Shown piece after piece: positions 17,956 through 26,034 of a stretch of DNA of 64,000 nucleotides (the first letter of the stretch is position 1; each line of letters begins with the position of its first letter). The position numbers were made by a program, and so were the translations under genes. This stretch comes from Streptomyces sp. 11x1 (GTDB lineage: Bacteria > Actinomycetota > Actinomycetes > Streptomycetales > Streptomycetaceae), in contig NZ_CP122458.1 of NCBI RefSeq assembly GCF_032598905.1, forward strand, positions 9,635,001-9,699,000, read 5' to 3'. The notes under the pieces were generated by a model that saw nothing but the letters and a program-made list of their open reading frames with translations, ran no database searches and was not told the origin of the DNA.

Positions 17956-19574
17956 CAGGCTGCCCCCTCTCGCACCGCCGGCACCGGCAGCAGGGGTGCT
18001 CCCTCGCCATGAACCGTCACCGCCGGCGCGGAGTGCCGTGCGGCCTCCTCCCGCTCTGCCGCCAGCCGAAGCAGTGCCGCCCGGTCGACCTTGCCCCGGT
18101 CCGTCTCCGGCAGAGCGGCCACGGGGAGGACCGTGGCCGGCACGCAGTAGTACGGCAGTACATCGGCCACCGCGCGCCGGGCCGCGTCCGGGTCGACGTC
18201 GGCCGGGCAGACGAAGGAGATCAGGCTGCGGGCGTCCCGCCTGAGCGTGACGGCGCGGGAGCAGCCCGCCACCGACTCCAGCACCGAGGAGACGGAGTCG
18301 AGTTCCACGCGGAAGCCGCGGACCTTGACCTGGTCGTCGGTACGGCCCAGATGTTCGAGTTCGCCGTCGGGCGTCCAGCGGCCGAGGTCGCGGGTACGGA
18401 ACATGCGGTGCCCGCCGCCGAGGAAGGGGTCGGGGGCGTACCGCTCGGCGTTCAGCGCCTCGTTGTTCAAGTAGCCCGCCGATACGCAGTCGCCTCCGGC
18501 CCACATCTCGCCGACCTCCCCGATGGGCAGCGCACGCCGGTGCTCATCGAGAACGTACACCGTGTTGTTGGGGGTGGGGCGGCCGATCGTGAGCAGTGTG
18601 TCGTCCACGTGGTGGTGGCGCATCGTGTTGACGATCGTCGTTTCCGTGGGCCCGCAGGAGTTGTGGAAGGCGGACCGCCGGGCCCAGGCGTCCGCGAGCG
18701 GGCGCGGGCACGGTTCGCCCGCGACCGCCACCGTCCGCACACGGGGGCAGTCCGCCGGGTCGATCCCGGACAGCACCGTCGGCGTCGCGATCAGCACGTC
18801 CGCCGTACGGGCCGCCGCCGCGACGTCCTTGCCGCGGACGACGAGCGTGCCGCCGTGGGCCAGACAGCCGAGGATCTCCCAGGCGGCCATGTCGAAGGCG
18901 ATGTTGAGGAGCTGGGCGACCCGGTCGCCGGGGCGGATGCCCAGGTCACCGGGCTCGGTGAGGAGGATGTTAGCGACGTTGCGGTGGGTGACCTTCACCC
19001 CGTTGGGCTTGCCGGTCGTGCCGGAGGTGAACAGGACATAGCACCCGTCATCGGGGCGCACGGGCCGCTCGAGACGGACCGGCCCTTCCGCGGGGAGGTT
19101 GGCGAGATCGTCGTCGTCGAGCGTGATCAGGCGGTGTCCGGCGTCAGCCGGAGGCACCCGCAGCATGTGCTCCGACTGAGTGAGGACGACCCGGGTTCCG
19201 GCGGTGCGGATGACGTGCCGCAGTTGACCGGCGGGCGTGAGGCCGATGTCCTGCGGGACGTACGCGGCGCCGGCCTTCAGCGTGCCGAGCAGTCCGACGA
19301 GCATCGGGATGGAGCGGCGTACGAAGAGGCCGACGTGATCGCCGGGCCGTACGCCCTCCCGTACGAGTCTGGCCGCGAGCCGGTCGGCACGACGGTTCAG
19401 CTCGCCGTACGTGATCGTCGTGCCCTGGTGCTCGGCGGCGACTGCGTGCGGCGCGGCGGTGGCCCGCCGTTCGACGGCGTGGTGGACGAGGGGGTCGGGG
19501 ACGCGGACTTCAGGACCTTGGCCGAACTGCCAGAACAGGGCCCTGTCTCGGAGGGACAGATGGCTCAGGGGCAT
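17955..19574 (-). CDS. Stand-alone AMP-forming adenylation enzyme (NRPS A-domain-like)
   Basis: A 539-residue acyl/aminoacyl adenylase. Core motifs are in order: LKAGAAYVPQD (A2), VLFTSGTTGKPNGVKVTH (A3), SCGPTETT (A5), GYLNNEALNAERY, FRTRDLGRW (A7), GRTDDQVKVRGFRVEL (A8) and the C-terminal lysine in ETDRGKVDRA (A10). No thiolation or condensation domain is present. The ATG at 19574 follows an AGGAGGT site. It leads the operon reductase/hydratase; the lone A-domain could load CoA or a carrier elsewhere. Confidence 0.85.
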   Translation of the reverse strand: MPLSHLSLRDRALFWQFGQGPEVRVPDPLVHHAVERRATAAPHAVAAEHQGTTITYGELNRRADRLAARLVREGVRPGDHVGLFVRRSIPMLVGLLGTLKAGAAYVPQDIGLTPAGQLRHVIRTAGTRVVLTQSEHMLRVPPADAGHRLITLDDDDLANLPAEGPVRLERPVRPDDGCYVLFTSGTTGKPNGVKVTHRNVANILLTEPGDLGIRPGDRVAQLLNIAFDMAAWEILGCLAHGGTLVVRGKDVAAAARTADVLIATPTVLSGIDPADCPRVRTVAVAGEPCPRPLADAWARRSAFHNSCGPTETTIVNTMRHHHVDDTLLTIGRPTPNNTVYVLDEHRRALPIGEVGEMWAGGDCVSAGYLNNEALNAERYAPDPFLGGGHRMFRTRDLGRWTPDGELEHLGRTDDQVKVRGFRVELDSVSSVLESVAGCSRAVTLRRDARSLISFVCPADVDPDAARRAVADVLPYYCVPATVLPVAALPETDRGKVDRAALLRLAAEREEAARHSAPAVTVHGEGAPLLPVPAVREGAA

Positions 19575-20049
19575 GCTTCACAGACCTCCTGGCTGTGTGG
19601 GGAGAAGACGCCTCGGGCGACTGAACGCTGACGTGCGTCGGTATGTCGAGCATCGTGCGGAGGTGCAGGGCCGCAACACCGGAGTGCGGTGGCGGCTCCA
19701 ATAGCTTCAACGTTCAACGTGGGCTGCGTCACTGGGAAAACAAGTCACATGACTGGACTGAAAGCACATCGACAGCTTCCGTACGGGCAGTCGACAGGAA
19801 CCTCGCGTGCAGCGTGTGTAACGCCACATGTTGATCGAGTGGGATGTTGCCCACTCGATTCCTGATGTTCGTCGTCGCTGGTTGGTGAGCGGATTGCCCG
19901 CGTCGAGGGGGAGGTGGATGGGGACGCCGATCTGCCCTGCCCCGACAGCTGCTCGCCGTCGCCGACTGCAAGAGGGCTCTCGGGCTCGCTCAGTGACGGG
20001 ATTGGCGCACTGGCATCCACCCCATGCCTGCGTTCTGATCCGCTGTCAT
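19575..20049. other. Upstream region of the adenylation operon, no gene seen
   Basis: No convincing gene on either strand. The first ~100 bases should contain the reverse-strand operon promoter. A strong hairpin lies at 19834-19859. Base composition falls toward 50-55% GC near 19700-19860, unlike the flanks, which marks the start of the accessory region. Confidence 0.4.
19834..19859. repeat. Perfect 10-bp hairpin
   Basis: ATCGAGTGGG (19834-19843) and CCCACTCGAT (19850-19859) pair perfectly around a 6-base loop. It is not next to any gene end, so a terminator role is uncertain; an operator or an IS end are alternatives. Confidence 0.5.
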
Positions 20050-20063
20050 GGACGGGAGCGCAG

Positions 20064-20400
20064 CGACGGTCTTGGCAAACTCGACGCAGTCGTGCGCGAG
20101 CGCTCCTCCGGGAAGACCGTCACCGAGGTGGCCCGGCAGCCTGGGGTCAGCGCCGAGGGCCTGCGGAACTGGGTCAACAGGATGAGATCGACCGTAGTCA
20201 GGGGCACCGGGAGCTGCCGACAGCCGAACGGGAAGAGCTGCGCCGGCTGCGGAGGCCGGCCGCCGGGCAGGCGGAGACGAACCAGGCGCTGCGCAAAGCG
20301 GCGGTCTTCTTCGCGAAGGAGAGCGAACGACGAGCGAGGTGTACGCGTTCATCGAGGCGGAGAAGACTGGTCTGGTCGGCGTGCTCGGTTCTCGTCGAGC
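20064..20400 (+). pseudogene. IS3-family transposase relic (OrfA plus start of OrfB)
   Basis: One frame gives the OrfA helix-turn-helix (GKTVTEVARQPGVSAEGLRN) to about 20185. The next frame continues with REELRRLRR and LRKAAVFFAKESER, the leucine-zipper end of IS3 OrfA, so a frameshift lies between. At 20339 a GTG opens VYAFIEAEKTG, the usual beginning of OrfB, which loses homology within 15 residues. No catalytic domain remains. Confidence 0.7.
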
Positions 20401-20439
20401 GAGCCCGTTCGGCCGCTGTCCGGTGGCGCCCTGTCCTGA

Positions 20440-20622
20440 GTGCGTCGGTCTGCTCGACGACCGCCCGCGCCGCGGATCGGTCTCGTCATGGAAGCCCTTG
20501 GCGGACGGGAAGAGCAGGTTCAGCTCGTCGGCCGCAGGCTTCAACTCGTCCGGAGGAATGAAGCCAGGGAGAATCACGAAACCGACTTCACGCGGCTCCT
20601 GTGCCGCTTCTGTGAGATCCAT
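20440..20622 (-). pseudogene. Phytanoyl-CoA dioxygenase-like N-terminal fragment
   Basis: From ATG 20622 the reverse strand reads a PhyH-type start: an EVGFVILPGFIPPDELKPA region, then LNLLFPSAKGFHDETDPR. The match stops near 20440 where IS3 sequence begins. The iron-binding HxD...H residues are absent, so this is only the first ~60 residues of a former Fe(II)/2-oxoglutarate oxygenase. It is divergent from the monooxygenase fragment at 20775. Confidence 0.5.
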
Positions 20623-20774
20623 CGGGCCGGGATGATTACGGCGAGACGCGGGCAATCGGTTCCTCGGTAGGTCGTGCGGCTCCGGACCGGAGGATCTTCG
20701 ACTTCCGCCCCGCCCCGCCTTGCAGAAGCCGGCGCGGCACCCCGAGCCCCGAGTGATGGGGTCGTGGTCCACCT

Positions 20775-21150
20775 GGTCATGCGTTGGGCACAGGGGTCCG
20801 CGACCGGGATGATGAGTGAGCTGGCTGCGTCGATCGTGGTACTGCTGGAGAACGGCTTCGACGTCACGGTCTTCGACAAGTACCGGCAGGTCGGCGGAGT
20901 TTGGTCATCAGGAGGCTGCTACGACGGGCTGGCCAACCAGTCCGCGCTCCGCATCTTCGAGTTCGCGGACCTGCCCAACCGTTTGCACTTCGCCAGCGCG
21001 GCGGACACGCAACGCTACTTGGAGAACTATGCCGAGACCTTCTGCGTGCTGGACCGCGTTCGACCCGGCACCGAGGTGATCTCCATCCCCCGGTGGACGG
21101 CCCTGGGCGGGTGGGCGCCTCCGGCTGGTCGATCGACTCTCGGCCCGCTG
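20775..21150 (+). pseudogene. Flavin monooxygenase N-terminal fragment
   Basis: The frame encodes the end of a Rossmann FAD motif and the following family signature: LLENGFDVTVFDKYRQVGGV, WSSGGCYDGLANQSALRIFE, DLPNRLHFASAADTQRYLEN, YAETF. It resembles flavin-containing (Baeyer-Villiger/FMO type) monooxygenases but ends after about 120 of ~450 residues. The 230-bp repeat starts 55 bases later. The GxGxxG motif is already degraded at the front. Not functional. Confidence 0.55.
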
Positions 21151-21204
21151 GGGCCAAGGCGGCGGAGGTTCATCGCGAAACATTCGACATGCCTCGACTG
21201 TCAT

Positions 21205-21434
21205 CCGTGCGTTCACCGGTGGCCACGTGGGGGGCTTTCTCACAGCCGGGTGTCATTTCCGTCTGTCGGACAGCTGTGAGCCGACTGAGAGGCCACTGCT
21301 ATGCACGACCGGTTTCTTGATGCCACCGGGGCGAACGGCCCCCGGGCGAAACACCCGAACCAGTCGCCGAGCAGGAATGGGGACACCCATTCACATGCGA
21401 TCCCCATCGTTCCTGTCTGACGCGGCACGCACTG
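21205..21434. repeat. 230-bp direct repeat, copy A
   Basis: This stretch recurs at 25008-25237 with the same orientation and only one visible difference (CCACCGG against CCAGCGG near 21321). It contains internal inverted arms CTCACAGC...GCTGTGAG and CTGTC-G-GACAG, and ATGGGGA...TCCCCAT further on, so a transcript could fold. It has no recognisable protein. The copies bracket 3.6 kb carrying the RNase/barstar/SUKH genes. Confidence 0.9.
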
Positions 21435-21541
21435 TTCAGTCAGCCCGAGGCACCAGCAGTGCCACCACAGGCACCTCTGCCGGTCCACCTAGCACCCAGG
21501 AAAGACGCAGATGAAACCGACACCATCCCAAAAAGACCACC

Positions 21542-21628
21542 ATGTCCTCGACCGAGGCGTTGGAGACCCCGAGCGTGAAGTGCTCCCCCGACCACTACGA
21601 AACCTTCCACTACCTCGGCCGCTGGTAG
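21542..21628 (+). pseudogene. C-terminal stub of a barnase-type guanyl-specific ribonuclease
   Basis: A 28-codon frame (ATG to TAG) with GC at almost every third position. Its product ends CSPDHYETFHYLGRW. The DHYxTF block is the catalytic-histidine segment of the barnase/RNase Sa family (barnase ends DHYQTFTKIR). The glutamate and arginine parts upstream are missing; copy A of the 230-bp repeat ends 107 bases before. The barstar gene begins 61 bases downstream, the usual toxin-immunity order. It is best read as the remnant of a toxin C-terminus, not an independent peptide. Confidence 0.6.
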
Positions 21629-21689
21629 CAGCGGGCGCGCCCGCCGGGCGCGCGCCTCCGCTCCCCTCCTCCCAGCCCGGAAGAACGAC

Positions 21690-22097
21690 ATGAACACCAC
21701 CGCGCACTGCATCCGCCCCCTGTCCGGGTCGGAGACGGTCCCCGCGGGTGCCAAGGAGATCCTCGGCACCCGCTGTCGCACCAACATCGACCTGTTCGCC
21801 GAGTGGGCCTCGGTGTTCGGCTTCCCGACCTGGTTCGGCCGCGACTGGAGCGCGTTCGAGGACTGCCTGCGCACCCTGGCCGAGGCCGACGAGTCCGGCC
21901 CGGTGACGCTCGTGCTCCGCAACGCTGCCCTGCTCCTGGAGGACGAGGACCCGGGGCAACTCGGCATCCTCCTGGACATCCTGGGCGGCAGCGACTTCGG
22001 CCTGCTCCTCCTGGACGACTCCGCCGACGACCTGGACCAGCTGGCCCGGCGCATGACGGCGGCAGGCTTCACCCCGCCACCGATGCCGGAAGGCTGA
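21690..22097 (+). CDS. Barstar-family ribonuclease inhibitor
   Basis: A 135-residue protein with the barstar core: LFAEWASVFGFPTWFGRDWS then AFEDCLRTL, the helix-loop that plugs the active site of barnase-like RNases, and a C-terminal GLLLLDDSADDLDQLARRMT segment. The ATG follows GGAAG at 7-base spacing. It lies between an RNase stub (21542) and a complete secreted RNase (22373). It probably protects the cytoplasm from such an enzyme, as in the barnase-barstar pair. The frame is intact. Confidence 0.85.
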   Translation: MNTTAHCIRPLSGSETVPAGAKEILGTRCRTNIDLFAEWASVFGFPTWFGRDWSAFEDCLRTLAEADESGPVTLVLRNAALLLEDEDPGQLGILLDILGGSDFGLLLLDDSADDLDQLARRMTAAGFTPPPMPEG

Positions 22098-22372
22098 ACA
22101 CCGCCCGCGCCCTGCCCTCCGGACGGTTTCGCACCGCACCCAGTGCACTTCCACCGCCGACAGCCCCGCACCGTGGGCTTTCCCCCGCGGGAGCAATCCG
22201 TGAACCTGAGCGGCCCGTTGGACTCCAGCAGGGTCGTGCGCTCCTGAGTGCCGAAAACAAAGCGAAGTCCGCCGTTCGGGAGCGTTTCTCTCTCGCCGGA
22301 TCAAATTACCCGGCGCACCATTCGCGGCCGTCCAACCGGACGTGCCCGCAACACTGAAATGAAAGGGAAGGC

Positions 22373-23254
22373 ATGCAAATAAGAAACGTGGTCCAGGCGG
22401 TTCGCTCCCGTCTCGGATCCACACAGAGCCGGGGCCGCACGTCCCCCGAGATCGGCGCCGTCGCGGCCAAGCGGAGCCCGCGCAGGATGATGGCCCTCGC
22501 CCTGGCCGCCTTCCTGGCAGCCGTGCCGATGTCGGCCGCCGTCCAGACCGCCGCCGCGCCCAAGGCCCACGCTGCCGTCGACGACCGATACGGCTGGGTC
22601 CGCAACGCGGCCGCGGTGGCGGCTCTCGCCTTCTGGCGGGACAGGGCGCACTGGCCCGCCACCGGCCCCCAAAACGCCATGTACCACACGCCCAACGGGG
22701 ATGTCATCAACGGGGGCGGGGTCTACCAGGACCGCGACCAGCAACTGCGCACCTGGATCGGGCACGAGACCGGCAACTGGGGGGCAATGAATTTCCGGGA
22801 GTACGACGCCGCGGCCAGGCACAACTCGTGGGACAACCGGGGTGCGATGCGATATATCCTCAACGTGGAATACGGCCTCGTCTTCCGCACTGACGACCAC
22901 TACGGCAACTTCACCCTGATCAACTGGGGAACCGACGGCCCCGCCTATTTCCCCGACCACGTGTTCTGCTACGAGAACCCCAGTTGGCAGGGTAACAACA
23001 GGCGGATCGTCCTCCACCAGGTACGCCAGTACTCTTACGAGATTGGTGGCGACACTCCTGGGGAGGCAATGTCCGTAGAATACATGCGGGACTGGGAATG
23101 GTGGCACTCCGGCGACCGGAGGTACTACCATGATGACCGTGCAAACAATTACCGCCAGGGCATGAGCTTCCCTGTGCAGCAGGCTCTCTGGTTCCACAGG
23201 GACCCCAGCCAAATCTGCAGGCAATTCACCGGTTTCAACTACGGAACCACGTAG
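22373..23254 (+). CDS. Secreted guanyl-specific ribonuclease (barnase/RNase Sa-like) with C-terminal extension
   Basis: A 293-residue exported protein. Residues 37-67 form a signal with twin arginines at 37-38, a hydrophobic core and an AHA-A cleavage site. Residues ~110-185 match the microbial RNase family: GGGVYQDRDQQL, FREYDAAARH (catalytic Glu143), RGAMRYI (Arg160) and VFRTDDHYGNFTLI (His176). About 110 extra residues rich in Trp, Tyr, Asp and Arg follow; usual RNases stop here. The ATG follows AAAGGGAAGG. The barstar gene sits 275 bases upstream. Codon use is less GC-biased than neighbours, suggesting transfer. Confidence 0.7.
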   Translation: MQIRNVVQAVRSRLGSTQSRGRTSPEIGAVAAKRSPRRMMALALAAFLAAVPMSAAVQTAAAPKAHAAVDDRYGWVRNAAAVAALAFWRDRAHWPATGPQNAMYHTPNGDVINGGGVYQDRDQQLRTWIGHETGNWGAMNFREYDAAARHNSWDNRGAMRYILNVEYGLVFRTDDHYGNFTLINWGTDGPAYFPDHVFCYENPSWQGNNRRIVLHQVRQYSYEIGGDTPGEAMSVEYMRDWEWWHSGDRRYYHDDRANNYRQGMSFPVQQALWFHRDPSQICRQFTGFNYGTT

Positions 23255-23308
23255 TAGCCGCAAGGCCGCGAAGCGACCACCGCCAGGCCCGTCACGGCCG
23301 ACCGGATC

Positions 23309-23344
23309 GGGGCCCCAGGGGAGCACAGTTTCCCCTGGGGCCCC
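23309..23344 (+). terminator. 14-bp stem-loop after the secreted RNase gene
   Basis: GGGGCCCCAGGGGA (23309-23322) pairs perfectly with TCCCCTGGGGCCCC (23331-23344) around 8 bases, 54 bases after the RNase stop. A very stable stem with a short TTC after it; a likely terminator. Confidence 0.8.
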
Positions 23345-23509
23345 TTCGCGCTGCCCCGCGTCTGCCTGTCCCTCCCCGTTTGCGAGGATGGCCGTGAGCC
23401 CGATCGGCCAGGCTCAAGGCAGAGCGACGCCAGGGCAAGCGCCCTTCTGCCCAGACGGCTTCACCACCTGCTTCGTTCGCCTGGGCGCGCCCGGCCCTCG
23501 TGGGATAGC

Positions 23510-24157
23510 GTGCCGAAGGTGAGCTTTCGACCGAATCACCTCGGCGGGGACGGACGCCGCCTCGGCGCGGAAGCGATGAGCAGGCTGCGCGGAAAGTCGG
23601 CCGCCGTCATCGAAGACGGACTCAGCGACGATGAGTTCGCTCGCATCGAGGAGACCTTCGGCTTCCGTTTCGCTGACGACCATCGAGCATTCCTGGCCGC
23701 CGGGCTGCCCGTGAATTCCCCTGCCACGCCCCCTGAACCCGGCATCGCCGCCGCCGGCTCGCAGCCCTGGCCCGACTGGCGGCACCATGATCACGACGAA
23801 CTCCGTCGCCGCCTCGAGTGGCCGGTCGACGGCGTCCTGTTCGACGTGGAGAAGAACCAATTCTGGGTCGAGTCGTGGGGGAAACGCCCCGACCGAGTCG
23901 ACCAGGCGACCGAGATCGCGCGACGGGCCCTGACACGGGCGCCGGCCATGATTCCGATCTACCGGCACCGGTACCTTCCGGCAGGCGCCGGAACCTGTGG
24001 CCATCCCGTGCTGTCCATATGGCAGACCGACATCATCTACTACGGTCTCGACATCGCCGACTACATCGACCGCGAATTCGCCGGCGCCGACCGGCCCCCG
24101 GACGGAGCGTCCTGGAACCCGCAGGCCACCGTCGAATTCTGGAAAGACCTGATCTGA
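23510..24157 (+). CDS. SMI1/KNR4 (SUKH) family immunity-type protein
   Basis: A 215-residue protein with the SUKH pattern: a LSDDEFARIEETFGFRFADD helix, then HRAFLAAGLPV, and a C-terminal HPVLSIWQTDIIYYGLDIAD segment where SUKH proteins have their last strands and helix. Bacterial SUKH proteins commonly neutralise contact-dependent and polymorphic toxins. It lies between the two 230-bp repeats, 256 bases after the RNase gene. No obvious partner toxin adjoins it. The GTG start at 23510 is uncertain; ATG 23576 is an alternative. Confidence 0.75.
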   Translation: MPKVSFRPNHLGGDGRRLGAEAMSRLRGKSAAVIEDGLSDDEFARIEETFGFRFADDHRAFLAAGLPVNSPATPPEPGIAAAGSQPWPDWRHHDHDELRRRLEWPVDGVLFDVEKNQFWVESWGKRPDRVDQATEIARRALTRAPAMIPIYRHRYLPAGAGTCGHPVLSIWQTDIIYYGLDIADYIDREFAGADRPPDGASWNPQATVEFWKDLI

Positions 24158-24173
24158 GCTCAAGACCGTGCCA

Positions 24174-24745
24174 GATCGAGTCTTCGAACCTCAAGTGGGC
24201 ACCGGGACCACTGGAACCGAGCGGACGGGGAATCCACGACCTGGCGGCGGACACCGGCTGGGTGAACATCGGCACCGACCACGACACCGCCGCGTTCGCG
24301 GTGGAATCGATCCGCCGCTCGTCGCACGACCAGGGCCACGACGCCTACCCGCAGGCTTCCCGGCTGCTGATCACAGCGGATGCGGGCGGATCCAACGGTT
24401 ACCGCACTCAAGCCTGGAAACTCCGTCTCGCCCGCCTGGCCACCGAAACCGGCCTGGCCGTCACGGTCTGTCATCTGCCGACGGGCTCGCCGAAGAGGAA
24501 CAAGATTCTCTTCTCCCACATCACGATGAACTGGCGTGGCTGCCCGCTGACCAGCCACGAAGTCATCCTCGATGCGATCGCCGCGACCACCACCCGCACC
24601 GGACTGCGCGTGAAGGCCGAGCTCGACACCAACACCTACCCCACCGCCATCTCGACGTCGGCGACGCCGAGATGGCGGCCCTGCCGCTGACCCGCCACAC
24701 CTTCCACGGCGACTGGAACTATGCCCTGCATCCCCGGCCGGCCCC
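24174..24745 (+). pseudogene. ISAzo13-type transposase C-terminal relic
   Basis: Segments typical of this group appear in order: WVNIGTDHDTAAFAVESIRR, RLLITADAGGSNGYRTQAWK, ILFSHITMNWRGCPLTSHEV and TTRTGLRVKAELDTNTYPTA. Near 24655 the sense moves to another frame (EMAALPLTRHTFHGDWNYAL), so there is a frameshift close to the end, and the N-terminal third is absent. A small gap also seems to lie before ILFSHIT. Not functional. Confidence 0.7.
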
Positions 24746-24779
24746 TGCCGCCCCGGCACCCCGGAGCAGCAGGTCACCG

Positions 24780-25007
24780 GTGCCTCAGTGGGATCCGGCA
24801 CTGCTGTCCGACCCCGAGCTGACCGGAATGTCCCGCCATCAGCTGGACCACCTCGTCCGGGCCCTGGCCTCAGAAGGAGACACCCGACGCGGCCGCCCGT
24901 CCCGGCTCGCCTTCCCTGACCAGGTCCTGGCCACCGTGCTCCACCTGCACGTCAGCCTGGCCGCGGACTTGGCTCGATCTACTTTGGCAGAGAGGGAGCG
25001 GTCCAGG
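24780..25007 (+). pseudogene. N-terminal fragment of another transposase
   Basis: The frame reads LLSDPELTGMSRHQLDHLVR and RGRPSRLAFPDQVLATVLHL, the start of a common actinobacterial IS transposase, then stops matching exactly where copy B of the 230-bp repeat begins at 25008. The catalytic part is missing. Confidence 0.45.
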
Positions 25008-25237
25008 CCGTGCGTTCACCGGTGGCCACGTGGGGGGCTTTCTCACAGCCGGGTGTCATTTCCGTCTGTCGGACAGCTGTGAGCCGACTGAGAGGCCACT
25101 GCTATGCACGACCGGTTTCTTGATGCCAGCGGGGCGAACGGCCCCCGGGCGAAACACCCGAACCAGTCGCCGAGCAGGAATGGGGACACCCATTCACATG
25201 CGATCCCCATCGTTCCTGTCTGACGCGGCACGCACTG
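25008..25237. repeat. 230-bp direct repeat, copy B
   Basis: Same sequence and orientation as 21205-21434, offset 3,803 bases, with one visible base change. The sharp edges (CCGTGCG at the left, GCACTG at the right) join unrelated DNA on both sides. It begins where a transposase fragment is cut. Confidence 0.9.
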
Positions 25238-25412
25238 AGACTCCGCCAAGTTCGTTTCCGCAGTTCAGTGGGGCTGGTGTGATGCGCGGTGAGGTCCTCA
25301 CGCTGACAGGTGGCGTGATCGTTAGCACGAGATCGTCCGGCGCGGGCGTTCTCGCGGGTTCTGGCGTGAGGTTCGGGGCTGCCGCGTAGGTTCCGCGTCG
25401 GGAGGGATGTTC

Positions 25413-25961
25413 ATGACAGACGTGCTGACGTGGACGATCGGGCGGCGGCTTGAGCTGGCGAAACGTGCTGAGCTCCTGCGTAAGGAGCTGGGCGAACTCG
25501 AGCTGGAGGTGGCCCGGTTGGAGGCCGCCGAGGTGGTGTTCGGGCAGTGGGCCGAGGCCACCGACGGTGGACGGCGGCCGTCGGGCATCGTGTCGCTGGA
25601 GCTGGAGCTGGAGCTGGAGCTGGAGCTGGAGCTGGAGCTGGAGCTGGAGCTGGAGCTGGAGCTGGAGCTGGAGCTGGAGCCGGAGCCGGTCGCTGTGACG
25701 GTGGGCCCGGGTGCGGGCGGGATGCGGGTGGTCCCCGATCGTGTCGAGGGGATGGGGCTTCAGGCCCTGACCTCGGAATACCGTCGGATCATGGAGATCG
25801 TGGCCGGGTCGGACGGTCCGGTGATGGCCAAGGACGTTGCCGTCGGACTGGGCCGGGAGACGACGCCGGGGAAGATCGAGCCGGTCCGGGGTCAGCTGCG
25901 CAAACTCTCCGACCGGGGCTGGCTCGTCCGCACCGCATCGGGCCGCTACCGGCCATGCTGA
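25413..25961 (+). CDS. Coiled-coil protein with Leu-Glu repeat and winged-helix-like C-terminus
   Basis: A 182-residue protein of unknown function. The N-terminus (LTWTIGRRLELAKRAELLRK and on to about residue 50) looks like a helical coiled coil. It is followed by 14 Leu-Glu dipeptides from a perfect hexanucleotide repeat. The last ~75 residues (LQALTSEYRRIMEIVAGSDG, KIEPVRGQLRKLSDRGWLVR) resemble a winged helix. The ATG at 25413 has GGAGGG six bases upstream. A truncated relative of its N-terminus lies at 30379. It sits among IS relics and may travel with them. Confidence 0.55.
   Translation: MTDVLTWTIGRRLELAKRAELLRKELGELELEVARLEAAEVVFGQWAEATDGGRRPSGIVSLELELELELELELELELELELELELELEPEPVAVTVGPGAGGMRVVPDRVEGMGLQALTSEYRRIMEIVAGSDGPVMAKDVAVGLGRETTPGKIEPVRGQLRKLSDRGWLVRTASGRYRPC
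25596..25679 (+). repeat. (CTGGAG)14 hexanucleotide tandem repeat
   Basis: Fourteen perfect CTGGAG units in frame inside the gene above, followed by one CCGGAG unit. Each unit adds Leu-Glu, so slippage would change protein length without frameshift. Perfect identity of all units indicates recent expansion. Confidence 0.95.
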
Positions 25962-26034
25962 CCAGCGGTGTTGGCGGCCGGACGGGCCGATTCCGGCCGT
26001 AACGCGAGGGCCCCCGGCGGGAGTTGGTTGATGT

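Noticed and set aside
17816..19631. 571-codon forward frame across the adenylation gene
   Set aside because: Opposite-strand shadow; the reverse adenylation frame has every core motif in order.
21205..21434. CRISPR repeats
   Set aside because: Only two copies 3.8 kb apart and 230 bp long; no short regular repeats or cas genes.
21542..21628. 28-residue peptide as a RiPP precursor (aromatic C-terminus)
   Set aside because: No modifying enzyme is nearby, and the DHYxTF block plus adjacent barstar fit an RNase C-terminus much better.
25008..25237. The 230-bp repeat as a conserved short protein gene
   Set aside because: The open frames in it (such as that beginning MGGFLTAGCH) have poor codon bias, no ribosome-binding site, and run into different sequence after each copy.
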